The translations under genes and the position numbers were made by a program. The notes below the pieces were generated by a model that saw only the letters and a program-made list of their open reading frames with translations, did no database searches and was not told the DNA's origin. From Martelella sp. AD-3 (GTDB lineage Bacteria > Pseudomonadota > Alphaproteobacteria > Rhizobiales > Rhizobiaceae), in the NCBI RefSeq assembly GCF_001578105.1, contig NZ_CP014275.1, forward strand, positions 434,001-498,000: DNA of 64,000 nt, read 5' to 3'. Position 1 is the first letter of the stretch. Every line of letters starts with the position of its first letter. Below are positions 35,705 through 44,622 of the stretch, piece after piece.

Positions 35705-35861
35705 GTCTGCCTCCCTTGATGCTTGTTTTTCAATGCGTTTCTGATCCCGGATTATGTCCGCGCGGGCGCGAGGGCAAGCGTATACGCATGAAATGGGCTT
35801 TTCATCCGTGTGCCTATGAAAAGGCTTGAATGGCAGGATTCGCCGTCGCTTCTCTTGCTGC

Positions 35862-35890
35862 TTGCCAGTCAGGCCAAGCTGGGGTAGAAA
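35862..35890 (+). promoter_or_regulatory. Sigma70-type promoter of the trp leader and trpE(G)
   Basis: TTGCCA (35862-35867), a 17-bp spacer and TAGAAA (35885-35890). The expected start site, 6-7 nt after the -10 box, coincides with the A of the leader-peptide ATG at 35897, implying a leaderless leader mRNA. Confidence 0.65.
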
Positions 35891-35896
35891 AAGCCC

Positions 35897-35944
35897 ATGA
35901 TGATCACGACGATGAACATTGCTAACTGGTGGTGGGCTCGCTAA
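35897..35944 (+). CDS. trpL: trp operon leader peptide
   Basis: A 15-codon frame, MMITTMNIANWWWAR, ending TAA, with three consecutive Trp codons (35927-35935) just before the attenuator hairpins. It corresponds to the rhizobial trpL leader peptide (the Sinorhizobium version also ends in WWWAR). No Shine-Dalgarno lies close upstream, and the predicted transcript begins at the first ATG. Ribosome stalling at the Trp codons under tryptophan shortage would favour the antiterminator and allow transcription of trpE(G). Confidence 0.88.
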   Translation: MMITTMNIANWWWAR

Positions 35945-35945
35945 A

Positions 35946-36011
35946 GGCGGCCACGATCACGCATGTCCGGATGATCTGACGAAGCCGCCCTCAAACCGAG
36001 GCGGCTTTTTT
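35946..36011 (+). terminator. trp attenuator (antiterminator and intrinsic terminator)
   Basis: The terminator pairs AAGCCGCC (35982-35989) with GGCGGCTT (36000-36007) over a 10-nt loop, and the T-run continues to 36011. An alternative partner, GGCGGC at 35946-35951 right after the leader stop codon, can pair with GCCGCC (35984-35989) and would block terminator formation. This is the classic two-state trp attenuator. In rhizobia, termination here releases the small RNA rnTrpL. Confidence 0.88.
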
Positions 36012-36101
36012 CGTATTGTCGCCGCCTTTGCGGGGTTCAACGAATGACATTGCGAAACGCGCGGGACGCCGTTTCGCGACACAAAAGGTGGAGCAGGGAC
36101 A

Positions 36102-38309
36102 ATGAGCCTTCATGAACGGCCGGATGGCGGGGCAAGCTATGAGACGAAAGGCGGCGTGACGATCACGCGCACGCGCCGTTTCGTGCCCTATGGCGATTCC
36201 GTATCGAGCTATATCGACCGGCTGGACGAGCGGCGCGGCGCGGTCTTTTCATCGAACTATGAATATCCGGGCCGCTACACCCGCTGGGACACCGCCGTCA
36301 TCGATCCGCCGGCCGCCATTTCCTGCAATGGCCGCACCATGTGGATCGAGGCCTTCAACGGACGCGGCGAGGCGCTGCTTTCGCTGATACTGCCGGTCGT
36401 GGAGGCTCTGGAACCGGTTGCGATCACCGGCCGCACGCCCCGCCGGATCGATCTTCAGGTGGCCGAGCCCGACCGTCAGTTCACCGAGGAGGAGCGCTCC
36501 AAGGCGCCGACCGTGTTTACGGTCCTGCGCGCCATCGTCGATCTGTTCCATTCCGACGAGGATGCCAGCCTCGGGCTTTACGGCGCCTTCGGCTACGACC
36601 TTGCCTTCCAGTTCGATGCCATCAAGCTTAAGCTCGAGCGTCCCGTCGACCAGCGCGACATGGTTCTGTTCCTGCCCGACGAGGTGTTGATGGTCGACAA
36701 CCATGCCGCCAAGGCCTGGATCGATCGCTACGATTTTGAAAAGGACGGGATCGCGACGGAGGGCAAGGGCGAGGACATCGCTTCCGAGCCATTCCGCCCC
36801 GCAAACAGCCTGCCGCCCCGCAGCGACCACCACAAGGGCGAATATGCCGAACTGGTCGCCAAGGCGAAGGAAAGCTTCGTGCGCGGCGACCTCTTCGAGG
36901 TCGTGCCCGGCCAGCAGTTCATGGAACGCTGCACCAGCAAGCCGTCGGCGATCTCGAAACGGCTGAAGGCGACCAACCCGTCGCCCTATTCCTTCTTCAT
37001 CAATCTCGGCAACCAGGAATATCTGATCGGCGCATCGCCGGAAATGTTCGTGCGCGTCACCGGCCGGCGGATCGAGACCTGCCCGATCTCCGGCACCATC
37101 AAGCGCGGCGAGGACCCGATTGCCGACAGCCAGCAGATCCTGAAGCTTCTGAATTCGCAGAAAGACGAGTCGGAGCTGACCATGTGTTCCGATGTCGACC
37201 GCAACGACAAGAGCCGGGTCTGCGAGCCCGGTTCGGTCAAGGTCATCGGCCGCCGCCAGATCGAGATGTATTCGCGCCTCATCCATACGGTGGACCATAT
37301 CGAGGGACGTCTGCGTCCCGACATGGATGCCTTCGACGCGTTTTTGAGCCACGCCTGGGCCGTGACGGTGACCGGCGCGCCGAAACTCTGGGCCATGCGC
37401 TTCATCGAAAACCACGAGAAGAGTCCGCGCGCCTGGTATGGCGGCGCTATCGGCATGGTCGGGTTCAACGGCGACATGAATACCGGGCTGACGCTGCGCA
37501 CGATCCGCGTCAAGAATGGCACGGCGGAAGTGCGGGCCGGCGCCACGCTGCTTTATGATTCCGATCCCCATGAGGAAGAAGCGGAGACCGAATTGAAGGC
37601 TTCAGCCATGCTGGCCGCCATCCGTGAGGCGGATGCGGAAAAACTTGCGCCTGCCACGCGGCCGGTATCGAAAATCGGCGCGGGGCTCAAGATCCTGCTT
37701 GTCGACCATGAAGACAGTTTCGTCCACACGCTCGCCAATTATTTCAGGCAGACGGGCGCTGAGGTGGCGACCGTGCGCTCGCCGGTGGCAGACGAAACGT
37801 TCGAACGGATCGCGCCGGACCTCGTTGTCCTGTCGCCCGGGCCGGGCATGCCGAAGGACTTCGACTGCAAGACGACGATCAAGAAGGCGCGCAGCCGAAA
37901 CCTGCCGATCTTCGGCGTCTGCCTCGGCCTGCAGGCGCTGGCGGAGGCCTATGGCGGCACGCTGCGTCAGCTTGCTGTGCCCATGCACGGCAAGCCCTCG
38001 CGCATTCGCATCCTTGAGCCGGGCCGGCTTTTCGACGGGCTGCCGAAGGAAATCACCGTCGGCCGCTATCACTCGATCTTTGCCGATGCGGTGCAATTGC
38101 CGGCCGATTTCGCCATTTCGGCGGAGACCGATGACGGCATCATCATGGGCATCGAGCATGCGCATGAGCCGGTCGCGGCCGTGCAATTTCACCCCGAATC
38201 AATCATGACGCTCGGCGGCGATGCCGGCATGCGCATCATCGAAAATGTGGTGGGCAAGCTGGTCGATCGCTCCGGCGAGGCTTTGGGAGACAAAAAGGCG
38301 GCAGGGTGA
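36102..38309 (+). CDS. trpE(G): Anthranilate synthase, fused TrpE-TrpG
   Basis: Makes anthranilate from chorismate and glutamine, the first step of tryptophan synthesis. 735 residues. The TrpE part (about 1-515) includes the chorismate-binding segments [33 protein letters not shown] and [15 protein letters not shown]. The TrpG glutamine amidotransferase part (about 530-730) has nucleophile Cys607 in FGVCLGLQ and His/Glu in VQFHPES. The single-chain fusion is typical of Rhizobiales. The gene is controlled by the upstream trpL attenuator and followed by a terminator, so it is a one-gene operon. Confidence 0.97.
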   Translation: MSLHERPDGGASYETKGGVTITRTRRFVPYGDSVSSYIDRLDERRGAVFSSNYEYPGRYTRWDTAVIDPPAAISCNGRTMWIEAFNGRGEALLSLILPVVEALEPVAITGRTPRRIDLQVAEPDRQFTEEERSKAPTVFTVLRAIVDLFHSDEDASLGLYGAFGYDLAFQFDAIKLKLERPVDQRDMVLFLPDEVLMVDNHAAKAWIDRYDFEKDGIATEGKGEDIASEPFRPANSLPPRSDHHKGEYAELVAKAKESFVRGDLFEVVPGQQFMERCTSKPSAISKRLKATNPSPYSFFINLGNQEYLIGASPEMFVRVTGRRIETCPISGTIKRGEDPIADSQQILKLLNSQKDESELTMCSDVDRNDKSRVCEPGSVKVIGRRQIEMYSRLIHTVDHIEGRLRPDMDAFDAFLSHAWAVTVTGAPKLWAMRFIENHEKSPRAWYGGAIGMVGFNGDMNTGLTLRTIRVKNGTAEVRAGATLLYDSDPHEEEAETELKASAMLAAIREADAEKLAPATRPVSKIGAGLKILLVDHEDSFVHTLANYFRQTGAEVATVRSPVADETFERIAPDLVVLSPGPGMPKDFDCKTTIKKARSRNLPIFGVCLGLQALAEAYGGTLRQLAVPMHGKPSRIRILEPGRLFDGLPKEITVGRYHSIFADAVQLPADFAISAETDDGIIMGIEHAHEPVAAVQFHPESIMTLGGDAGMRIIENVVGKLVDRSGEALGDKKAAG

Positions 38310-38354
38310 AGACTGTCTTGCCATTGTCGCGATGAGGAGGTAGCAGATCGACAG

Positions 38355-38379
38355 GGCCGGGCGGCTGTTCCGGCCTTTT
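38355..38379 (+). terminator. Intrinsic terminator of trpE(G)
   Basis: A GGCCGG / CCGGCC stem with a 9-nt loop, then TTTT, lies 45 nt after the trpE(G) stop and 25 nt before the next start codon. Confidence 0.7.
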
Positions 38380-38403
38380 CGTTCAGCAAGACGGGATTTT
38401 CCA

Positions 38404-39324
38404 ATGACTGGTGGTCAGGCAAAAGGCGGCGGCGCAAGCCGAACGCGGACACTGGCGTTCTGGACGATACCGCTCTCTCTTCTCGTGCTCGGGATCAAGC
38501 TTCTCGCCTGGCATCTGACCGGGTCCGTGGCGCTTTTGTCCGACGCGCTGGAATCGATCGTCAATGTGGTTGCCTCCGTCGCCGCTTTCGTCGCGATCGT
38601 CTATGCGGCCAAGCCTGCCGACCATGACCACCAGTTCGGTCATCACAAGGCGGAATATATCTCCGCCGTCATTGAGGGCGTGGCGATTGTCGTTGCCGCG
38701 CTCCTGATCTTCAATGAAGCCATTGGCGAACTTTTTGACCCGTCCATGCCGACCGATGTCGGCCTGGGCCTCGGCGTCAACATTTTCGCAAGCCTGATCA
38801 ACGGCGTGTGGGCCTATGTGCTGATTTCGGCCGGGCGGTCGATGCGCTCGCCGGCACTGGTGGCCGACGGCAAGCATATCCGCACCGACGTCGTCACCTC
38901 GGTCGGCGTCGTGATTGGTCTCGGCATTGCGCTGGCGACGGGGTATCCGATCTTTGACCCGCTGATCGCGCTCGCCGTCGCCGCGCACATTCTCTATGCC
39001 GGCTGGCAGCTGATCGCTGAATCGGTCGGCGGGCTTATGGATGCTGCGCTCAGCGGCGAGGAAGAGGACGCGATCCGCAAGGCAATCCTCGACAATGCCA
39101 ACGGTTCATCCGACGTGCACGACCTGAAGACCCGCCGCGCCGGCGCCGCCGCCTTCATCGATTTTCATCTCGTCGTCAGCGAGGACATGACGGTCGGCGA
39201 GGCACACGATATCTGCGACCGGTTGGAAGGCGCGATCAAGAAGGCGATCCCGGGTTCCACGCTTGCCATCCATGTGGAACCGGAAGGCGTCAAGCCGCAT
39301 GGGGTGCGCGTCCGGATCGATTGA
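38404..39324 (+). CDS. Cation diffusion facilitator (CDF) metal transporter
   Basis: An inner-membrane divalent-metal/proton antiporter of 306 residues with six spans. Helix 2 carries LLSDALESIVN and helix 5 DGKHIRTDVVTSVGV, which supply the CDF metal-site acidic and histidine residues. The helix 2-3 loop is histidine-rich (DHDHQFGHHKAEY). A C-terminal cytoplasmic domain (about 215-306) with VHDLKTRRAGAAAFIDFHLVV and HVEPEG is typical. The metal is probably Zn2+, Fe2+, Mn2+ or Cd2+ and is not decidable here. Confidence 0.92.
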   Translation: MTGGQAKGGGASRTRTLAFWTIPLSLLVLGIKLLAWHLTGSVALLSDALESIVNVVASVAAFVAIVYAAKPADHDHQFGHHKAEYISAVIEGVAIVVAALLIFNEAIGELFDPSMPTDVGLGLGVNIFASLINGVWAYVLISAGRSMRSPALVADGKHIRTDVVTSVGVVIGLGIALATGYPIFDPLIALAVAAHILYAGWQLIAESVGGLMDAALSGEEEDAIRKAILDNANGSSDVHDLKTRRAGAAAFIDFHLVVSEDMTVGEAHDICDRLEGAIKKAIPGSTLAIHVEPEGVKPHGVRVRID

Positions 39325-39380
39325 TCGGCGGCGGAGTGGATGCGGGCGATGCCCGCACCCGGACAGGCCTTTGCCGGCGC

Positions 39381-40421
39381 CTATTTCGGCACGCGCGGCG
39401 GCGAAACGGTTTCGCCGCCGGACTGGCGCTCCAGCATCCAGCCGGGATATTCGCGCGGCAGGGCCGAGACCGCGTCGAGACGTTCCATGTCTGCGGCCGT
39501 AAGCTCCACGTCGGTCGCCTCGATATTGTCCTTCAGCTGGTCCGGCCGTTTCGCGCCGACGATCACGCTGGTGACCGCGGGCTGGTAGAGCAGCCACGAG
39601 AGCGCGATCTGCGCCACCGAAACGCCTTTGGTCTCGGCGATTTCGCGCATCACGTCGATCGTAGCGAAGCCGCGCTCCTTGTCGACCGGCGGGAAGTCGA
39701 AATTGACGCGGCGACCCTCCCCGTCGGTCTGGTTGTCGCGGTCATATTTGCCGGAGAGGAACCCGCCGGCAAGCGGCGACCAGACCATCAGCCCGACGCC
39801 TTCGGACTTCAGCATCGGCACGATCTCGCGTTCGAGATCGCGGCCGGCAATGGTGTAATAGGCCTGCAGCGACTGGAAGGAGGCAAGCCCCTTGCGCTCG
39901 GAAATACCGAGCGCCTTGGCAATCTGCCAGGCCGCCCAGTTGGAGACGCCGACATAGCGCACATGGCCGTGGCGCACGAGCGTGTCGAGCGCCTCGAGCG
40001 TTTCCTCGATCGGCGTCGTGTTGTCAAAGCCGTGAAGCTGGTAGAGGTCGATATGGTCGGTCTGCAGACGGGAAAGGCTTCCCTTCACCTGTTCCATGAT
40101 GTGGTAGCGCGATGAGCCGCGGCTGTTCGGCCCTTCGCCCATGCCGCCGAACACCTTGGTGGCGATCACCACCTCGTCGCGCGGTATGCCGAGATTCCTG
40201 AGCGCCTGGCCGGTAATCTCCTCCGACAGCCCCTCGGAATAGACATTGGCGGTATCGATGAAGTTGATGCCGGAATCGATCGCCGTCTTGACGAGCTCTT
40301 CGGAGGCGGCCTGGTCGAGCGCGCCGATCGCCGTCCAGAAGCCCTTGCCGCCGAAGGTCATCGTGCCGAGACAGAGCTCGGACACTTTCAGGCCTGAATT
40401 CCCAAGTCGGTTGTAACGCAT
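39381..40421 (-). CDS. Aldo/keto reductase
   Basis: A 346-residue NAD(P)H-dependent oxidoreductase of the AKR superfamily with the TIM-barrel start RLGNSGLKVSELCLGTMTFGG. Catalytic residues are Asp56 and Tyr61 (FIDTANVYSEG), Lys in VIATKVFG and His in YQLHGFD. The cofactor-binding GAKRPDQLKDNIEA is near the C-terminus. AKRs of this group are often induced by stress or act on sugars and quinones; the substrate is unknown. It stands alone, convergent with the CDF gene. Confidence 0.92.
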   Translation of the reverse strand: MRYNRLGNSGLKVSELCLGTMTFGGKGFWTAIGALDQAASEELVKTAIDSGINFIDTANVYSEGLSEEITGQALRNLGIPRDEVVIATKVFGGMGEGPNSRGSSRYHIMEQVKGSLSRLQTDHIDLYQLHGFDNTTPIEETLEALDTLVRHGHVRYVGVSNWAAWQIAKALGISERKGLASFQSLQAYYTIAGRDLEREIVPMLKSEGVGLMVWSPLAGGFLSGKYDRDNQTDGEGRRVNFDFPPVDKERGFATIDVMREIAETKGVSVAQIALSWLLYQPAVTSVIVGAKRPDQLKDNIEATDVELTAADMERLDAVSALPREYPGWMLERQSGGETVSPPRVPK

Positions 40422-40674
40422 GGTTCTGCCTTTTCGGATGGAAATGATTGATGGTCTTCAAGCATCCGGCCTCTGCCGGGCCGTGCAAAAACCAAGGAAT
40501 GACTGCCGGACCGAGGGGCCGGATCGTGAATTGACCGAACTGACGTGGGGGCTGCCCGGCGGCCTTTCAAGGCGCTCGACCGTTTTGCTGCGCAGCCGGA
40601 AAGCGGGGGACATTGTATTGGCGCGATATTCGCATTAAGTCGGGGAACAGAACATTTACCCTTGGAGATTCCGA

Positions 40675-41256
40675 ATGAGCGACGAAGAAGACGACAAGAA
40701 GACCGAACTGCCCCTGGGCAAGGAGGCAGAAGCCAATCTGTTCAAGTCGCGGTCGATCTTCATCTACGGCCCGATCACGCAGGAACTCGCCCAGCGCGTC
40801 TGCTCGCAACTGGTGGCCATGGCCGCAGTCTCCGACGAAGACATCCGCGTTTTCGTGAACTCGCCGGGCGGTCACGTGGAATCGGGCGATTCGATCCACG
40901 ACATGGTCAAGTTCATCAAGCCGAGGGTCATCATGATCGGATCCGGTTGGGTTGCCTCAGCCGGCGCGCTGATCTATGCGGCGGCGCCGAAGGAGCAGCG
41001 CATCTGCCTGCCCAATACGCGCTTTCTGCTGCACCAGCCCTCCGGCGGCACGCGCGGTCCGGCATCCGACATCGAGATCCAGGCCCGCGAGATCATCAAG
41101 ATGAACGAGCGCCTGATCAAGATCTTCTCCGATGCCACCGGCCAGCCGGCAGACAAGATCGCCAAGGACATTGACCGCGACTACTGGCTCTCCGCCCAGG
41201 AGGCGATCGAGTACGGTCTCGTATCGCGGATCGTGACCTCGCAGGCCGAGATCTGA
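40675..41256 (+). CDS. ClpP-family serine protease subunit (stand-alone copy)
   Basis: 193 residues with all catalytic residues: Ser95 in [10 protein letters not shown], His120 in FLLHQPSGG and Asp169 in [18 protein letters not shown]. The N-terminus is short and acidic ([26 protein letters not shown]), unlike the housekeeping ClpP N-terminal loop that docks ClpX/ClpA, and no ATPase gene is adjacent. It is probably the second ClpP paralogue common in alphaproteobacteria. It has its own terminator. Confidence 0.9.
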   Translation: MSDEEDDKKTELPLGKEAEANLFKSRSIFIYGPITQELAQRVCSQLVAMAAVSDEDIRVFVNSPGGHVESGDSIHDMVKFIKPRVIMIGSGWVASAGALIYAAAPKEQRICLPNTRFLLHQPSGGTRGPASDIEIQAREIIKMNERLIKIFSDATGQPADKIAKDIDRDYWLSAQEAIEYGLVSRIVTSQAEI

Positions 41257-41284
41257 TTTCCGGCACTTGATTGAGAACCGATAG

Positions 41285-41317
41285 GCCGGGCGAAGGGCTT
41301 GCTTCGCCCGGCTTTTT
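41285..41317 (+). terminator. Intrinsic terminator of the clpP-like gene
   Basis: An 11-bp perfect stem, GCCGGGCGAAG / CTTCGCCCGGC, with a 6-nt loop, followed by TTTTT. This is one of the strongest terminators in the window. Confidence 0.9.
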
Positions 41318-41361
41318 CGTGCTTGCAGTTCTTTAATCATATGCCGCAGGTCGGAGGGGAC

Positions 41362-42552
41362 ATGCTGAGGGAATTTTCGGCGCAGAGCCTGTTCATGGGG
41401 CTGCTGGTGGCCTTTGTCGGCTTTGCCAGTTCGTTTTCCGTCGTGCTGCAGGGGCTTGAAGGCATCGGCGCGAGCCCGGCGCAATCGGCCTCCGGCCTGA
41501 TGGCGCTGTCTATCGTCATGGGCGTTGCCGGCATCATCATTTCGGCCGTCACGCGTATGCCGGTTTCGATTGCCTGGTCGACGCCGGGGGCGGCCCTTCT
41601 CGCCACGGCGGGAACGCTGCCCGGCGGTTTTGCCGAAGCGGTCGGCGCCTTCATTGTCGCCAACCTCCTGATCATCGCTGCCGGCCTGCTGAAGCCGGTC
41701 GGCCGGGCGATTTCCGCCATTCCCGCGCCGCTCGCCAATGCCATGCTGGCCGGCGTGCTGCTTGCGCTCTGCTTCGCGCCGGTCGAGGCGGTCAAGTTCG
41801 ATCCGCTGCTGGGCCTGCCGATCATCCTCGCCTTCGTCGTCGCCGGCGCCTTCAACCGGCTTCTCGCCGTGCCGGCCGCCCTTGGCGCCTTCGTGCTGGT
41901 TCTGGTCTTCGGCGTCGATATCCCTGACGGCGCCTGGGCGGATGTCTGGCGCGAGGCGGCGCCGATGCCCGTCTGGGTGACGCCGGTGTTCAGCCTGCAG
42001 GCCGCCATTTCCGTGGCGCTTCCGCTTTTCATCGTCACCATGGCCTCGCAGAACATCCCCGGCGTCGCGATCCTTGCCATCAACGCGTACCGGCCGTCCG
42101 CCGGCAGGATGTTCTCGCTGACCGGCCTGTTCTCGCTTTTTGCCGCCCCCTTTGGCGGGCACGGCGTCAATCTGGCCGCGATCACGGCGGCCATGTGCGC
42201 GGGGCCGGATGCCCACCCCGACCCGAAACGACGCTACTGGGCCGCGATCATCGCCGGGATCGGCTATTTGGTCTTCGGGCTGATGAGCGGGCTGGTCGTC
42301 GCGCTGGTTTCGCTTGCTCCGCCGATCCTGATCGAGGCGGTCGCCGGCCTTGCCCTGATCGGCGCATTCGCCGCCGCCGCCCTTGCCGCCTTCAAGGAAC
42401 CGGAGGCGCGCGAGGCAGCCGCGATCACCTTCCTGGTTGCCGCTTCCGGCGTCGGCTTCTTCGGCATTTCCGGCGCCTTCTGGGGGCTGGCGGCGGGGCT
42501 CGCGATCACCGGCATCAAACGTCTGACGCAGAAAAGGCATGCCGGGGGCTGA
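41362..42552 (+). CDS. BenE-type benzoate/H+ symporter family protein
   Basis: An inner-membrane transporter of 396 residues from ATG 41362, which has a very strong GGAGGGG site; a longer in-frame reading would begin inside the clpP terminator. About 11-12 spans are seen. BenE-family segments include MPVSIAWSTPGAALL, NIPGVAILAINAYRP and FGGHGVNLAAITAAMCAG. The nucleobase-ascorbate-like fold supports proton symport of an aromatic acid, but no benzoate catabolic genes are nearby, so the substrate is uncertain. Confidence 0.88.
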   Translation: MLREFSAQSLFMGLLVAFVGFASSFSVVLQGLEGIGASPAQSASGLMALSIVMGVAGIIISAVTRMPVSIAWSTPGAALLATAGTLPGGFAEAVGAFIVANLLIIAAGLLKPVGRAISAIPAPLANAMLAGVLLALCFAPVEAVKFDPLLGLPIILAFVVAGAFNRLLAVPAALGAFVLVLVFGVDIPDGAWADVWREAAPMPVWVTPVFSLQAAISVALPLFIVTMASQNIPGVAILAINAYRPSAGRMFSLTGLFSLFAAPFGGHGVNLAAITAAMCAGPDAHPDPKRRYWAAIIAGIGYLVFGLMSGLVVALVSLAPPILIEAVAGLALIGAFAAAALAAFKEPEAREAAAITFLVAASGVGFFGISGAFWGLAAGLAITGIKRLTQKRHAGG

Positions 42553-42565
42553 CGCGTTTTTTGAA

Positions 42566-42594
42566 TTGCAATCGGCGGCTGTTGCCGCTATGGA
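42566..42594 (+). promoter_or_regulatory. Possible promoter of the leuA leader
   Basis: TTGCAA (42566-42571), a 17-bp spacer and TATGGA (42589-42594). The predicted start, about 8 nt later, falls on an ATG at 42602 that is in frame with the leucine-rich leader, the same leaderless layout as trpL. Confidence 0.45.
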
Positions 42595-42601
42595 AATCGT
42601 C

Positions 42602-42727
42602 ATGATCACTTTGGACGCATATCGGCAGGGCAGGTTTTCGGGCGGCGCAAGCGCCCCCGCCGCCGTCATGCGCGCGCCAAACTCGCTCCTTCTTCTCGGC
42701 CTTAACAGCGGTTGCCGGGTCCTTTGA
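42602..42727 (+). CDS. Probable leucine-rich leader peptide upstream of leuA
   Basis: The frame ends MRAPNSLLLLGLNSGCRVL (ATG at 42668, stop TGA 42725-42727) with four consecutive Leu codons and two more nearby. It can also be read from ATG 42602, next to the predicted transcription start, giving 41 residues. It ends about 133 bp before leuA, directly in front of overlapping hairpins. By analogy with amino-acid leader peptides, stalling at Leu codons would regulate leuA. The choice of start and the mechanism are inferred. Confidence 0.6.
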   Translation: MITLDAYRQGRFSGGASAPAAVMRAPNSLLLLGLNSGCRVL

Positions 42728-42770
42728 GGAGCGCCCGGCGGCCGGAAAGCCGCTTGGCACCAAGCGCTCC
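42714..42770 (+). promoter_or_regulatory. Alternative hairpins of the leuA leader
   Basis: GCCGGG (42714-42719) can pair with CCCGGC (42734-42739). In competition, GGAGCGC (42728-42734) can pair with GCGCTCC (42764-42770), enclosing CGCTTGG/CCAAGCG (42751-42766) and GCGGC/GCCGC stems. The arrangement looks like an attenuator switch, but only TTCATT follows, so there is no proper T-run. Confidence 0.45.
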
Positions 42771-42860
42771 TTCATTCCCGAACAGTTTATGACAACGAGA
42801 ATGGCCAAAGCCTGACTGCGCCTCAAAGGCGGCAGACGGCGGGCCGGACAAGAGGACAAA

Positions 42861-44567
42861 ATGGACGCGAGTCACTCCACCAAAGCCAAGGGCATGCCGA
42901 CGGCTGCCGCCAAGTACCAGCCTTATCCGCAGGTCGATCTTTCCGATCGCACATGGCCGGGCAAGCGCATCGAGAAGGCACCGATCTGGTGCTCAGTCGA
43001 TCTGCGCGACGGTAACCAGGCGCTGGTTGACCCCATGGGCCACGACCGCAAGGCGCGCATGTTCCAGCTGCTGCTCGACATGGGCTTCAAGGAAATCGAG
43101 ATCGGCTTTCCCTCCGCCTCGCAGACGGATTTCGACTTTGCCCGCTGGTGCGTGGAAAACGGCAATGTCGGCGAGGATGTCTCCTTGCAGGTGCTGGTTC
43201 AGTGCCGCCCGGAACTGATCACCCGCACCTTTGAGGCGCTGAAAGGTTCGCACCGTCCCATCGTGCATTTCTACAATTCGACAAGTGAACTGCAGCGGCG
43301 CGTGGTGTTTGGCAAGGATGTTGCCGGCATCAAGCAGATCGCGGTCGATGCGGCCAAGATGATCACCGATATGGCGGCAAAGGCCGGCGGCGGCTACCGT
43401 TTCGAGTACTCGCCGGAAAGCTTTACCGGCACGGAACTGGAAGTGGCGCTGGAGGTCTGCAACGCGGTGATCGCCGAGGTCAAACCGACGCCGGACAACA
43501 AGCTGATCATCAACCTGCCGTCGACCGTCGAGATGTCGATGCCCAACATCTATGCCGACCAGATCGAGTGGATGTGCCGCAATCTCGACAATCGCGAAAA
43601 CCTGCTGATCTCGGTCCATCCGCATAATGATCGCGGCACGGGCATCGCGTCCGCCGAGATGGGCCTGCTCGCCGGCGCCGACCGCGTCGAGGGCACGCTG
43701 TTCGGCAATGGCGAGCGCACCGGCAATGTCGATATCGTCACCATGGCGCTCAACATGTTCACGCAAGGGGTTGATCCGGAACTGGATTGTACCGAGATCG
43801 AGCGCATCAAGGACGTCTACGAATATTCGAACCAGATGACGATCCCGGAACGCCACCCCTATGTCGGCGAGTTGGTCTACACGGCCTTCTCCGGCTCGCA
43901 TCAGGATGCGATCAACAAGGGGATGAAGGCGATCCGGGTCGCCAACAAGCCGGTCTGGGAAGTGCCCTACCTGCCGATCGACCCGCAGGACGTGGGCCGC
44001 ACCTATGAGGCGATCATCCGCATCAATTCCCAGTCGGGCAAGGGCGGCATCGCCTATATCATGCAGAGCGACTACGGCATCAACATGCCGCGCGGCCTGC
44101 AGGTGGCCTTCCGCGAACTGATCCAGAAGATCACCGACGAAGAGGGCCGCGAACTGCCGTCGAAGCGCATCTATGACGTGTTCATGGAGCATTATGTCGA
44201 TCAGCCGGAAGGCCGCATCAAGTTCATCGATCACCACACCTATCCGCAGGGCGCGGAAAAGGGCGTGCGCGTCGTGACGGCTGAAATCTCGGACGATGGC
44301 GAGAAGAAGCGGATCGATGCGAAGGGCAATGGCCCGGTCGATGGCTTCGTCAATGCGCTGTCTGCCTATCTCGGCATCAACCTGTCGGTAGAAGACTATT
44401 CAGAACACTCGCTCCACCACGGCTCGGACGCAAAGGCGATTGCCTATGTCGAGGTGAAATATGACGGCGGCCGCATGTTCGGCGCCGGGATCAACACCAA
44501 TATCGTGGCGGCATCGCTGGAGGCGATCGTCTCGGCGGCGAACCAGATCCTCGCCAAGGGCGCGTAG
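42861..44567 (+). CDS. leuA: 2-isopropylmalate synthase, long form
   Basis: First committed enzyme of leucine synthesis: condenses 2-oxoisovalerate with acetyl-CoA. 568 residues, the LeuA2-type long form. The TIM barrel has the metal and substrate motif WCSVDLRDGNQAL (about 43-55) and HPHNDRGTG with the metal-binding histidines. The regulatory LeuA_dimer domain occupies about 435-568 and would mediate leucine feedback. It stands alone behind a probable leucine leader peptide and is followed by a hairpin. Confidence 0.96.
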   Translation: MDASHSTKAKGMPTAAAKYQPYPQVDLSDRTWPGKRIEKAPIWCSVDLRDGNQALVDPMGHDRKARMFQLLLDMGFKEIEIGFPSASQTDFDFARWCVENGNVGEDVSLQVLVQCRPELITRTFEALKGSHRPIVHFYNSTSELQRRVVFGKDVAGIKQIAVDAAKMITDMAAKAGGGYRFEYSPESFTGTELEVALEVCNAVIAEVKPTPDNKLIINLPSTVEMSMPNIYADQIEWMCRNLDNRENLLISVHPHNDRGTGIASAEMGLLAGADRVEGTLFGNGERTGNVDIVTMALNMFTQGVDPELDCTEIERIKDVYEYSNQMTIPERHPYVGELVYTAFSGSHQDAINKGMKAIRVANKPVWEVPYLPIDPQDVGRTYEAIIRINSQSGKGGIAYIMQSDYGINMPRGLQVAFRELIQKITDEEGRELPSKRIYDVFMEHYVDQPEGRIKFIDHHTYPQGAEKGVRVVTAEISDDGEKKRIDAKGNGPVDGFVNALSAYLGINLSVEDYSEHSLHHGSDAKAIAYVEVKYDGGRMFGAGINTNIVAASLEAIVSAANQILAKGA

Positions 44568-44576
44568 ACACATCAT

Positions 44577-44603
44577 GACGGCGCCGGCAGGGCTGGCGCC
44601 GTC
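44577..44603 (+). terminator. Hairpin downstream of leuA
   Basis: The perfect 9-bp stem GACGGCGCC / GGCGCCGTC with a 9-nt loop begins 10 nt after the leuA stop. No T-run follows, so termination is probably weak or Rho-assisted. The convergent gene ends at 44623. Confidence 0.55.
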
Positions 44604-44622
44604 CGTTCCCTCAATTGCAATC

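Noticed and set aside
40957..42669. 570-residue open frame on the minus strand
   Set aside because: It is antisense to the clpP-like and BenE genes, crosses a strong terminator, and its low-complexity Arg/Gly/Asp/Gln composition marks it as a codon-bias shadow.
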